From: Zoroaster sp. YZ-2022
Lineage: Eukaryota; Echinodermata; Asteroidea; Forcipulatida; Zoroasteridae
Direction: 5' to 3'
Assembly: GCA_029582265.1 (NCBI GenBank)
Contig: CM055820.1
Location: 17,132,485-17,196,484, forward strand
Length of the DNA: 64,000 nucleotides
In this document: piece after piece, positions 47,484 to 61,100 of the stretch
Layout: every line of letters starts with the position of its first letter
Position numbering within the stretch: the stretch's first letter is position 1
Position numbers and translations under genes: made by a program
The notes under the pieces: generated by a model
The model's database searches: none
Seen by the model: only the letters and a program-made list of their open reading frames with translations
Told to the model about the DNA's origin: nothing

Positions 47484-48301
47484 TCACTTCCAGACAGACT
47501 CACAAATCTCACATTCATTTCAAACTGGTAGTTTGCAAGGCACAGATGTAAACAGTTAAATTCAACATTTAATAGGTATAATTACATTGCGATGATAACA
47601 CACAACAATTGTAATTATTTCTTGATGTAACCTCAATTATTATTTTTTTGAGATGGTTAACTCCAAACTAAACATAGAAAAAAATAAATTCTACACATCC
47701 AATTAGATCTTTCAAAATGTTGGGTGCGTTTTATAAAAGACTTTTTCAGACAGATGAAAAATACAGAAATGAAAGCAAGTTGGCGTTTTACAAAAATAAC
47801 TTTTTGAGACAATAACATTATTTCAATTGAAATGTCATGGTTCTTAGATAATTATCTGTTGAAACATCCCCCCCTCCATTTAAGGACTTTTGTTTGCCAG
47901 AATCAATTACTTAAAAAGGATTTTTGTGTGTGTGTGAATACGTCAGAAAAGAGCACTGACAAAAATTTGAAAAACAAAGAATCTTGAACGGGGTGTGCTA
48001 GTGGCATACCTATGGGGCCTCGTAATTTTTCTACAAGAAACAGAAGGATTTCAATTCTTTTGCAGCCAACCCCACCAACATTGTTGTTTACCAGCCACAA
48101 TTTTCACATAATCTACATTGCTTCTGTAAGGTTTTTTAAGCTTAATTTTGCTTACAGGCAAATTTACTATTATAAATGCAACATTTTTTTCTGATTAGCA
48201 GATCTATGGACTTGGGGCCCTGGTGACTACCGGGCCATCATTATGGGTAAGTGTCTCATTACTCGGTTCGTTTGCGCTTTGGCGTTGATGCCGCAACTTT
48301 C
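47484..48301. other. Sequence downstream of the HAL stop
   Basis: HAL 3'UTR should lie here on the - strand. No AATAAA seen within about 1.5 kb; an ATTAAA (+ strand TTTAAT at 47568) is the nearest weak candidate. Confidence 0.4.
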
Positions 48302-48391
48302 TCAAGACTCCTGTTGCTGCCCGTTGGAGCAAGTACCCTTCAGGTGCTCTGAGTTGTAGTGGGCCATGTACGGCTGAACCGCTTCCCATAC
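48302..48391 (-). CDS. HAL: HAL last exon with stop
   Basis: [19 protein letters not shown], ten further residues, then TGA. Acceptor TTTAG. VWE and PY align with vertebrate HAL, but this C terminus is shorter. A diverged second version lies at 49322-49366. Confidence 0.9.
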   Translation of the reverse strand, partial: VWEAVQPYMAHYNSEHLKGTCSNGQQQES

Positions 48392-49050
48392 CTAAACAAA
48401 AAAAATTAATAAAATAAAGGTGGTGGGAGGGGAAATAGTTAGAAATGATACAGTCAGGGGGTTTGAGTGGGATGCAGGATTATATTGTGACAAAATGAAA
48501 AGGTAGGAAAAATGTTTGCCATTATCATTAGGCATATACTAGACTATAGCGGTTTACCTCTATAGCCATGTATAGCAAGGAAACTGGTTTTTTATCTTGG
48601 TATTTACAATAAAATGATACACAAGGAAAGTTTTCCATGGTCTGAAGTTAGTCGGAAACCGGTTTTGTGGTAGGATTTTCAAAATCAAAAAGGTAGGATT
48701 TCCTACAAAAGTAGGAAGAATATCATATTTAAGATTTTTGGATATGTATACATGTATGTAATGTTTTGATTGATTTTTGCTTTTACATATATATCTTTAG
48801 TTAATATGTGTATATATCATATGTATATGCGTGTATGTATGTATGCATATGTAGACCTATATATGTACATGTATATGTGTATACTTTCTATGTTCATACT
48901 TTTGCTGTGTAAATTGTTGCGCCTCGGAATAGGCATGCCTAGATAGACGGCACATTATAAATTGATGATGATGATGATTGATGATGATTGATGATTGATG
49001 ATGACGACGACGACTGGATGGATGGATGGATGGATGGATGGATGGATGGA

Positions 49051-49107
<57 letters not shown>

Positions 49108-52100
49108 TCAAGGCAATGTTTCTCCTATTGGACAATTGTTTACATTTCTTGTGTTGTAAACAATCACCCTCAATACAAAGACCAATCCGGCCAGTCAAAT
49201 AGAAAAGCATGTATTGTCCGATAGGGTTATGCCTATCTATGAAGACTGTTTCTACCTCATGCAGCCAGGCTTTGAAATGTTCATTAGGTCAAGTACAAGA
49301 CAGCGCAGATGGCATCAGATGTTAAGATTTACCGTGGTTCGTGTACGGTTGAACCACGTTCCATACCTCGACAAAACATTTTTTTTAAACGTGGGGAAAA
49401 ACATAGAAGAATAGCATGGCTACATGTAACTGTTTTTCAATGTGACTGTAATATTGACAGACATCAGCTGGGGAGGGAAGGTCAGTAATATTTGTAGCTT
49501 TCCACGGTGAAAATGATAAGTAAAGACTGTTTGAGGTGACACCATGTGAAATACCTCAGAATGTGGGTTCGAATCCCAACCGCAACCATGGTGTTTGTGT
49601 CCTTGAGCAAGACACTTTACCATAATTGCTTCTCTCCACCCAGGGGTAAATGGGTAACCTGTGAGGGCAGAGTTGGTTGTTGTGTTTGATTAGCCCTATA
49701 TGCGCTGTAATGGCAGCAATTGAGCTGTATACTCCCCAGGGAGCTGAGATGGTTTGAGGAATGATTTATGAGCCTGATGAGCAGGGGGTATTAATATAAT
49801 GCGCCTTGAGCACCAGTTTGGTGGATACGTGTGCTATATAAGTCCACATTATTATTATTATTTTTTTTTTATATATTTTTTTTTTATATTATTATTATTA
49901 TTATGGTTACAACTTGACGTTTCAAGGTAAAGTCAGTTTTGCAGTATTTTTGATCGTTAGGTAATCCAACATGCATTATACACATCCACTTGCACGCTGT
50001 GGTATTTGTGAAGAAGTCTATGAACACCGAAAGCTTGACCGAGGTAACGGAGGCATAGCAATAGTTATCCAATAACCCAATCGGTCAATCACTGCTGTTT
50101 GATTTGACAGGTTCCGATCAGTCAATCGGTCAGTCGCTCAGTAACATTTACACACACATACCTTCTGTTCCTGAAGGAGCTTAGTGACTGTCACAATATC
50201 TGGACTCATGTAGCGATCCTTATCCCATGGCCTAAAGAAAGAAAAAAAAATGACCGTAACAACTTGTGACCGGACCCAAGAATGAAAACACTTCGAGTCC
50301 AAAATTACAGATTCCTTGCCTGTGTATTCAGTTACAGTTTTACACAAAAACAATTACTTTGCGTAAAGTTGATAACAGTATCAAACATGTCCCTTGAAAT
50401 ATTTCTGTCTCAGGTACTTTCATTTTTAAAAAGTAAAAATAAAGTAAAAAAAAAAAAAATCCCAAATGAATAATAATAGATGCTCCATGTCGGGAATGAA
50501 TTTGGATAAATCCGAATGCAATGACACAATGACATAAACTGAAACTTTCACAGGCTGGTTTTTATACACATCTCTTGATTGTTCGAAGGTATGGATGCAT
50601 TTCCAGCAATTTAAAAAAAATGTTTGTTTAGGCCAAAAAAAAAAGTCTCCGGTTTCTGGTGATAGGTTGGCTTCAAAATCGGTGCGGTGACACACTTTTT
50701 TTTTTTTTTTTTTTTGGTATATGCAGGGACCAAATTTCCCATACACAAAGTATGGTGGCTAAGAGAGGCTTCATAAATCGGGCAAACGTTCATACCCTTA
50801 TGTGAAAAAGTCAGCACTGCACGGCAGAATTCCAATCGATCCAGCAATTTTGGCTGCAATTGGACATTGTTTCATTGCAAAAGAAAGAGACACAGGTCTG
50901 AGGCAACGCGCGTGGAGACCAAAAAACTGAGACTTTTTTGGGGTCTTAAATTGCAACATTGCTCTTCACTTTTGAAACGAAAACAAAAACACTCTGAAAC
51001 GAGATGTTTAACCAAAACATTTACAGAAGTATTCGGGAATTTGTACCCAAATAAAAAAAAACTTACGCCACAACTTCTCGGACCAGTTTATAGACCTCCT
51101 CCAACGGGGCTGTAGTTTTCAAAGGACGGAGGAACTCAATGCCTTGGCAGGCTGCCAACAGCTCAATGGCGAGCACTGTAGAGAGTTAGGAAAGGACAAT
51201 ATGATGAATGACACAATTTAAAAAAACGCAGGCTGCCAACAGCTCAATGGAGAGCACTGTAGAGGGTTAGGAAAGGACAATATGATGAATGACACAATTA
51301 AAAAAAATGCAGGCTGCCAACAGCTCAATGGCGAGCACTGTAGAGAGTTAGGAAAGGACAACATGATGAACGACACAATAAAAAAAACGCAGGCTGCCAA
51401 CAGCTCAATGGAGAGCACTGTAGAGGGTTAAGAAAGGACAACATGATGAATGACACAATTAAAAAAAACGCAGGCTGCCAACAGCTCAATGGAGAGCACT
51501 GTAGAGGGTTAAGATATGATGAACGACACAATCCAAAAATGTAGTTTTGTTGTTCAGTCTAACACTGTATGTCTTGGCATACATACATAGGTTTCTGAAG
51601 AGTTGCAGAGTGTTTCCACTGATCTAAACTTTACGCAGTTCCATGGCTTTAAACGTTTTCATACCAGGATTGAACTTGTTTGAACTTAGTGTTGATCGTC
51701 CATGAAAAGTGGACTTGAGTCGGATTCTGATTGGAGCAGGCACATAGCCAAGAGGTCGGTCGTGGACCTGTTTTTTTTGCTACGCAGCCATATATTTAAC
51801 CCCATTTTTACCCCATTTTTACCTTGCTCAACATGTTCAACGACTTGCAGACATTTCCTTGCCGAGAATCCGCCCATGCTAACATGATCTTCCTGGTTAG
51901 CGCTGGTCGGGAGTGAATCCACAGATGATGGGTGAGTCAGAACCTTGTTCTCAGAGACTAAATATGAAGGCACATTTAAACGAGTATTATTCAATGAGGA
52001 CAAACAAACTACATAAGAAATTTGTGCTGAAACGTAAATAAATTGGTTTCTAAACATTAATTAATCCTCAATACATATGAATTCATATAAGGGCTTCAAA

Positions 52101-55100
52101 GAGGTGGAAATAACATTAATTTTGAACATACACAGGGGTGTGATTTGACAAAAGTAAAAACAAATCCTGAAAAATGGTCTCGAGGACAGAGCCCCCTGAA
52201 CCTCCTGGATGTTTAATTTTGGAGGATTTACAGACTCTCCACATCCCCACAAACAATAAACTAGAGGTTAGGACACAATAGAGGCTACTTCTTTCTTTCC
52301 TTGGTGGCTACTTCTGTTATTTAAAAAAAAAAATTGTAAAAAAATCCTGAGAAATCACAGGCCTGCAGACAATAATGCATTTAATGTAAAATGAAATTTC
52401 TAGAGGAAATCAACTGAAGCAATGATAATATCTGAAGATGTAATTACCCAGTGCTGCAGCAGTACAGTGAGCTATCATGAAGCCCGAGTTAAGGCCTCCT
52501 TCTTTCACCAAAAACGCTGGCAACTCACTCAAATCTATCAATTAAAAGAATGACCATAAATCAAGATTAAAGTTAAAAAGTCACACAAATAACTTCACCC
52601 TCCTATGACTGCGAGGGTCAAAAATCAGTCAAAATGTTGATATACTTGCCAAGGTATATCTAGTACATTTACAGGTCAAAATGAGCCGACCGTTTTTGAC
52701 TGGTAAAAAGCATTGTTCAGGGTGGTCAAAATGACAGTCAAAACGCCCCTGTGTGCACATTTGGGTCAACAGTCAAAACAGACAGTTGACTGATTTTGAC
52801 CTCTATAGCTACTTGCCACAAAAGTTCAGCTAAGGGTTAAGGTATAGGATTGGTGATTATTATTATTATTATTATTTTTTTTTTTATACAAAATTGGTGT
52901 ATTTCAATGTAAAACCTAAATGTGTAAAGCAAAATGATGGTATTAATCTTCCCCAAACAATTTGTTTTTGGCTGAGATGCGGTTTACTTTAAAGAAAAGT
53001 TAAATATCTTCCTGTTTGAAATTAGGAAAGAGCGCTCTTTCCTAAATTTCACATTAGAATAAATAGAACAAATTTTTGAGCGACACAATACAATAAGGGT
53101 AGTTGCTAAAATGTATATCTTGATTCAAAGAGAGTAAGCATACTCATAGAAGCAGTATGGCCAACATTACCAATGTTGTACCTTCCCTTCAATGCATATC
53201 TCGATTCAAAGAGAGTAAGCATACTCATAGAAGCAGTTTTGCCAACATTACCAATGCTGTACCTTCCCTTCAATGTATATCTTGATTCAAAGAGAGTAAG
53301 CATACTCATAAAAGCAGTATGGCCAACATTAATACCAATGTTGTACCTTCCCTTCAATGTATATCTTGATTCAAAGAGAGTAAGCATACTCATAGAAGCA
53401 GTTTTGCCAACATTACCAATGTTGTACCTTCCCTTTAATGTATATCTTGATTCAAAGAGAGTAAGCATACTCTTAGAAGCAGTTTTGCCAACATTACCAA
53501 TGTTGTACCTTCCCTTCAATGCATATCTCGATTCAAAGAGAGTAAGCATACTCATAGAAGCAGTTTTGCCAACATTACCAATATTGTACTTTCCCTTTAA
53601 TGTATATCTTGATTCAAAGAGAGTAAGCATACTCATAGAAGCAGTTTTGCCAACATTAATACCAATGTTGTACCTTCCCTTCAATGCATATCTCAATTCA
53701 AAGAGAGTAAGCATACTCATAGAAGCAGTTTTGCCAACATTACCAATGTTGTACCTTCCCTTCAATGTACATGTATATCTTGATTCAAAGAGAGTAAGCA
53801 TACTCATAGAAGCAGTTTTGCCAACATTACCAATGTTGTACCTTCCCTTCAATGTATATCTTGATTCAAAGAGAGTAAGCATACTCATAGAAGCAGTTTT
53901 GCCAACATTAATACCAATGTTGTACCTTCCCTTCAATGCATATCTCAATTCAAAGAGAGTAAGCATACTCATAGAAGCAGTTTTGCCAACATTACCAATG
54001 TTGTACCTTCCCTTCAATGTACATGTATATCTTGATTCAAAGAGAGAAAGCATACTCATAGAAGCAGTTTTGCCAACATTACCAATGTTGTACCTTCCCT
54101 TCAATGTATATCTTGATTCAAAGAGAGTAAGCATACTCATAGAAGCAGTTTTGCCAACATTACCAATGTTGTACCTTCCCTTCAATGTATATCTTGATTC
54201 AAAGAGAGTATAAGCATACTCATAGAAGCAGTATGGCCAACATTACCAATGTTGTACCTTCCCTTCAATGTATTTCATTTCATTTCATTTCATTTATTAT
54301 TTCACAGGGCAGAAACAATCACAAACACAATGGTAAAAAAACAATTAGAGAAAAAAATAAAATACATATACATGATGAAAACAAGGTAAACATGACAAAA
54401 TGTTGACAGCACCCCTGTAGGATTACCAAAATGTGAACCAAATCACAATCTAATGGCTCTCCATAATGCTGCCAAACATAATCAAACAATATAATAACAA
54501 TATAATATAAAAAGCCAAATAAAAATCAATCCAAGAGATTAAAAACAAGTACAAACAAAATAAAACGACAAAAAGGAACATAAAGCATTAGTACAAAGTG
54601 TTATGTTGGCAAGTCCAAATTTGTACCTGGGGACAGGATATGTTTACGCAGTTCAGTTATGAAAGGTGATAAACCAGATATGATTAACTCCTTAACATTT
54701 AAAGGCAGACCTTCCCACAATCTAGGAAATCTGGAGAAGAGTGAATGATGTAAAGCATTTGTTCTTGATCTCTGGTGATGAAATTTAATAGTTTCGATAT
54801 GTCTAGTGTTAACTTTAATAAACCTGTGAACATCAATATCAAAGCAATTATACAAACACTTTATAACAAATGAAATAGAAAGAAAATGAATTCTGTTAAG
54901 TAAAAACGGTAATCCTAATTGAATACATCTAGCTGGATAACTTATTTCATTATCAGGGTTAATAGTGGTTCTTCTTGGAAGTCCAAGACAAGACCGAGTA
55001 AAACGCCTTTGAACTCTTTCTAAAGTTTCCTGGTGGGTGCGAAGGCACGGACACCAAACAGGGGCTGCATACTCAAGAATTGGCCGACAAAGAGAACAAT

Positions 55101-58100
55101 ATAATTTAACAAGTATGTCAGGATCTTTGCTCTTAATAACCCTTCTAATAAAACCAGATAATTTGGATGTTTTACATATACAATACTATTAATATGAGGT
55201 TTCCAGTCAAGATCACGTGAAATAATGACACCGAGGTATTTATAACTATTAACAATTTCAAGAGTATCAGACCCCATTTTGTAAATAGGTTGAAATGGAT
55301 GTTTAGACCGTGTTACTGTCATAAGTTTACATTTCTTTACATTAAGAGACATATGATTGAGATTACACCATGTTAATATGCTATTTAAATCATTTTGAAG
55401 AATAACTGAGTCTGCCTCATGTCTAATAGCCCTGTACAAGACTGTATCATCAGCATATTGTCTCAGGTGAGACTGAACACAAAAAGGAAGGTCAAATGCA
55501 AAGATATTAAATAACAAAGGTCCGAGAATTGACCCTTGGGGCACTCCAGAGTGAACTGCATGGTGCCCAGTTAGACTGGGAACCTTGAAAGATAACCCTT
55601 TGTGATCGATTACTTAAATATGAATGAAACCAGTTTAAAACAGATCCACAAATGCCGTACTTATGTAATTTATCTAATAATATTTTATGACTTACACGAT
55701 CAAAAGCTTTAGACCAGTCGAGAAAGATGACATCAATGTGGGGAGGTTTGGGAACATCAATAGTTTCTGCCCATTCATGGTATATAAAGTTGTTAATTGA
55801 GTGATACAAGAACGTTTAGGTATGAAACCGTGTTGAATATCAGTAATAATGCCACTCCTATACATATGATTGACAAGACGTTTACTGACAAGCTTTTCAA
55901 GAATTTTACCAAGTGCTGAACAAAGAGATATAGGTCTGTAATTAGACATATCATGAGAGTCACCAGATTTATAAAGAGGTACAACATTAGCAAGTTTCCA
56001 TTCTGTAGGCACAGTTCCAGATGAAAGAGAAAAGTTAAATAATTTAGTAAGTGGTTCGGCTAGACTATCACTGGCTAAGTTAAGGAGCATAGGAGAGATA
56101 TCGTCTGGCCCAGCTGATTTATACATATTTAGGCTCTTCAATAATTTCCTAACTTCATCAACAGTTACTACAATATCATATAGTCTAAATTGTGAAGAAT
56201 GACTGCAGGCACTAGTACATTCAGAGGAGATAGAGTCAGCTTTATCAATTGTGAAATTACTTTGAAAGATCTTGATTCAAAGAGAGTAAGCATACTCATA
56301 GAAGCAGTTTTGCCAACATTAATACCAATGTTGTACCTTCCCTTCAATGCATATCTCGATTCAAAGAGAGTAAGCATACTCATAAAAGCAGTTTTGCCAA
56401 CATTACCAATGGTGTACCTTCCCTTCAATGTATATCTTGATTCAAAGAGAGTAAGCATACTCATAGAAGCAGTTTTGCCAACATTACCAATGTTGTACCT
56501 TCCCTTCAATGTATATCTTGATTCAAAGAGAGTAAGCATACTCATAGAAGCAGTATGGCCAACATTACCAATGTTGTACCTTCCCTTCAATGTATATCTC
56601 GATTCAAAGAGAGTAAGCATACTCTTAGAAGCAGTTTTGCCAACATTAATACCAATGTTGTACCATCCCTTCAATGTATATCTTGATTCAAAGAGAGTAA
56701 GCATACTCATAGAAGCAGTTTTGCCAACATTACCAATGTTGTACCTTCCCTTCAATGTATATCTTGATTCAAAGAGAGTAAGCATACTCATAAAAGCACT
56801 TTTGCCAACATTACCAATGGTGTACCAATGGTGTACCAGTTCATATACATGTATCTCATGCTGATGAGAAAGTGAAGCAATTTTTATGTGATTATGTATT
56901 TGTAGCAAAATTCGTGCAAATTGAAATATTACTTGAATTCTTGCATCAGGATAAATAAATTGACCATCCAGGCGAATCTTAGATTTCGATGTCAGAATTT
57001 GCTTCACTTTTTTACATGTATTTTTTATGATTTTTTTAATTTGTTGTTGTTGTATTATTTGTATTTTTTATTTATACTCGTACTCGAGTACATTTTTCCA
57101 TATAATTATGAAAAACCACTCGACTACAACTCTAGAGTTGAAGTACTCGTACTAATACTCAAGTGCAATTTTCTGTAATCTCAGCTTTTGATGTCATAAT
57201 TTGCTTCGCTTTCTTTTTTTTTTTTACATGTGTATGATCATGTGCTATAGAGTTGGAGTACTCATAGACCTACTCGTGCATTTTTCTGTAATCGTACACG
57301 TACTCGTGAAAAAAAAGAACTCGGCTATGACAAGTCTAATACATACTCGGGTTAATAAGTCTTTCAATTCGTCGCTCACTGATTGCTGCCAGTTCGTGAA
57401 CACCAATAGCAAGATAGTCCAACGCCTATTGAATGAAAAAACAAAATACTATTGTAAGAGTAACTTCTTCCTTACAAAGTTTCACGTTGCAATCTGTTTG
57501 CTGCCCTATTAAGTTGATTGCATGTCGCTTACCAATAATATCGTTCCTTATATTCCTAATATAGAAGTGATGTAAATATACGTAATGGGCAACATGAAGC
57601 ACTTAGGATTAAACATTATGTCGTTGTGTGCCCGGAAGAAGGACGTAACGAAAGTGTGACTGGCAAAAAGTCGTAAGCATTTAATGTGCAAAATTGTGTT
57701 TCTAGAAAACTGAGTGTGAAAGTTTGGTTGTTTTTCTGCCATTTGTAAGTCATTGTAGGAAAGTTAAATTCTGCATGAAAAACATGTCTTGGGAGTAATT
57801 CTAGCAACAAATATATAACAGTTATGCCCTACTTTTTTTTTTTCAAAGGAGCCATTTTATTGCTTACGACCTTCTGCTGGGACAAAAAGTTGTACTTTGT
57901 GTGCCCGGAAGAAGGTCGTAGAGCCTTACGACCTTCTTCCAGGCACATGACGATATATTAACGTGTTATGGATGGTTCATAGGTTAATATTCTTATGTAA
58001 AGAGTAATTTTCCCCAATATAAACTGGTACTTTTATTTCAAAATATTTAGATCTAAACAATCTGAATACTACATAAATGAGAAGATCACTGTTGAAAATA

Positions 58101-61100
58101 TGTAAATAAAAGTCTGCCAAAGGATGGTTTCCCGGCATCCACAAAAGCTATTTACAAAATCGTTCATAAATGTTCAGAGGCATATTTCAAACAAAATATG
58201 AATAAAAAAAACAAGTCTCCACTCTTCTGCAGTCTGTAATTGCTCAACCTACTTTGAAAAAAATTAATTAATCAGATGGAATATTTCTGCAGAAATGACC
58301 AACCTTGGCCGGGTACTCTCCGTGAAAGTTACCGCCGGAGATTGTCTCCATGCGATCAGGGAATACCATCTGCAAAACATGGACTGTCAAGGAATATATC
58401 ATCCAAAAATGTGTAATTTTGGCAAAAACTGCTTCTATGAATATGCTTTTATAATCTCTTTGAATCAAGATATACATTGAACAACCAACCTGCGAATGGT
58501 TCAGCCCAATGTGGAGTCTAAGTCATGAGAACACCAGGGATGATATTGTGAGAAAATGAAAAGCTAAGAAAATTGTTTTCCATTATCATTAGGCATATAC
58601 TAGCCTATAGCGGTTTACCTCTATAGCCATGTATAGCATGGAAACCATTTTTTTTTTATCTTGGTATTTACAATAAAATGATACACAAGGAAAGTTTCCA
58701 TGGTCTGAAGTTGGTCGGAACCCGGTTTCATGGTAGGATTTTCAAAATCAAAAGGTAGGATTTCCTACAAGAGTAGGAAGAATATCATGCCTGGAGCAAA
58801 AAGTAACCGTCTGGCAAAAATGTGCTTTCTCAAAATGCAGACTTTTTTTGGCATTGCAGACCATTCACAAATACAGTGAAAATGGACTGGGATCATGCTA
58901 TATAAGCAGCCAAGTTCTTGCTGCTGTGTGCTTTTCATTTCATAGCACTGCTTCCCGTCAAGTACAGAAAAAAGAGCGCGCTAACTTGCCAGCGGTTATT
59001 TGCAAGCAAATGAGTGACGTAACAATACAAATCCATGGAGAATGCTCATGTGACTCATCGAATCATCTGGTTAATAACCTGGGAGATACACTTTACATCT
59101 AGCAGAATTTTTCTGCTATAGCTAGCTGAAACAGTTGCTTAGTGGTAAGTAGTGAAATTCTGAGAGGAAGAGACATCGTGAAATTGCAGTGAAATTACAG
59201 TCAACTGTTATTTCAAGGCAAAACTGATTTTCAGGGTATTTTCAGGGTGAAGTTGTGAATCTAAAATCTCTTTAGGATTTTTTTCAGTTCTAGAATTATA
59301 TCAATTTGAGTAAGCTTTTTCAACAGAGTTGAATTGAAAAAAAAAAACACAATATTTATAAGGATACAGGATTATCGGTAGCACTGTTCATTTCCGTAGT
59401 CAAGATTCCTCTGACGAAGTCAATAGTGTCGTTGACGATGCCATGAACCTAGTGTGGATACAGAATAAGTACATATTCAAAATAATTAAGAATCTTTTCA
59501 ATGAAATTTGGTGAACTTTCGGGGGTTGGGTTGGTTCGTGGTCCCTTTTGTTATTTGAAGGGAGTGTACACCTTACGTAATAAATAAAAATGACCAAATT
59601 ATTATCGAAAAACTTACTTGATGTGAAGCGATGGTACCATGCAAAACACCCTGTGAATTTATTCTCATTTTGGAGAAAACGTGAAATGTTTTACGAATTA
59701 GAAATGGATCACTGCTGTGATCCATTTTCACGCTGCATATATACAAACAAATTTGAAGCATTATTCAGACACTCTCGAACAAAGTGACATTTAATTGTAT
59801 GCGCATGAACCATTGGTACGGGTGGTTCGTGCACAAACCCGTGTGGGCCAATGAGTGATAAGAGCCTATAGCTCATGCACGTTAACCGTTGGCCAATAGA
59901 ATTGCGCCTGTGTGAACTGCTGGTCACTTTGTTCAAGAGTGTCCGACTCATGGTATTAGCCAGAGGGGTGTCTGGGTGTCTTTTGGGCACCCTGTTTCAA
60001 TTTTGGACACCCTATTTCATCTGTCATTTACATGTAAATGTATTGTAAGTGAACAGTTTGGGCACCCTGTTTCAATTTTGGACACCCTATTTCATCTGTC
60101 ATTTACATGTAAATGTATTGTAAGTGAACAATTTGGACACCCTGTTTCATCTGTCATTTACATGTACAAGTATTGTAAGTGAACAATTTGGACACCCTGT
60201 TTCATCTGTCATTTACATGTAAAAGTATTGTAAGTGAACAATTTGGACACCCTGTTTCATCTGTCATTTACATGTAAAAGTATTGTAAGTGAACAATTTG
60301 GACACCCTGTTTCATCTGTCATTTACATGTAAACGTATTGTAAGTGAACAATTTGGACACCCTGTTTCATCTGTCATTTACATGTAAAAGTATTGTAAGT
60401 GAACAATTTGGACACCCTGTTTCATCTGTCATTTACATGTACAAGTATTGTAAGTGAACAATTTGGACACCCTGTTTCATCTGTCATTTACATGTACAAG
60501 TATTGTAAGTGAACAATTTGGACACCCTGTTTCATCTGTCATTTACATGTACAAGTATTGTAAGTGAACAATTTGGACACCCTGTTTCATCTGTCATTTA
60601 CATGTACAAGTATTGTAAGTGAACAATTTGGACACCCTGTTTTGAAATTTCCAGCAAATTTGGACACCCTAGTTCTAAATCCTGGCTAACACCTTGGTCC
60701 GACTAATGTATATTTTTTCACTGTTTTCTTGTTAACCACACAACAAAATAAGCGGAAACTTACACAGGTTGGTGCCTAAAAACCTGTCTACACATAACAT
60801 GTATCTCTATATTCTTATAATAAATATTATTTCCCCTGGTCACTGGGCCAATATCATTCCTATAATCTTTCCCATCTCCCTGGGGAGTATACAGCCCATT
60901 CTGTGAAACCTTTTTTTTGGCACTACAGGGCTAATCAAACACAATTACCACCTCTACCCATTTATACTAGGTGAAGAGAAGCAATTACAGTTAAGTGTCT
61001 TGCTCAAGGACGCAAGTACCATGGTCGCGGCCAGGATTCGAACCCACATTCTGACGACTCAGCCATCAGAACATAAGTCCGATGAACCAGACTGATGAGC

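Noticed and set aside
48857..49224. Poly-Ser, poly-Met and DDDD frames
   Set aside because: Readings of the GAT/GATG microsatellites.
51218..51531. Frames reading [17 protein letters not shown]
   Set aside because: Read-through of the 80-bp acceptor repeat, not an independent gene.
53106..54213. 346- and 359-codon frames as protein genes
   Set aside because: Both strands are open over the same minisatellite and it lies in a HAL intron; kept only as a finding.
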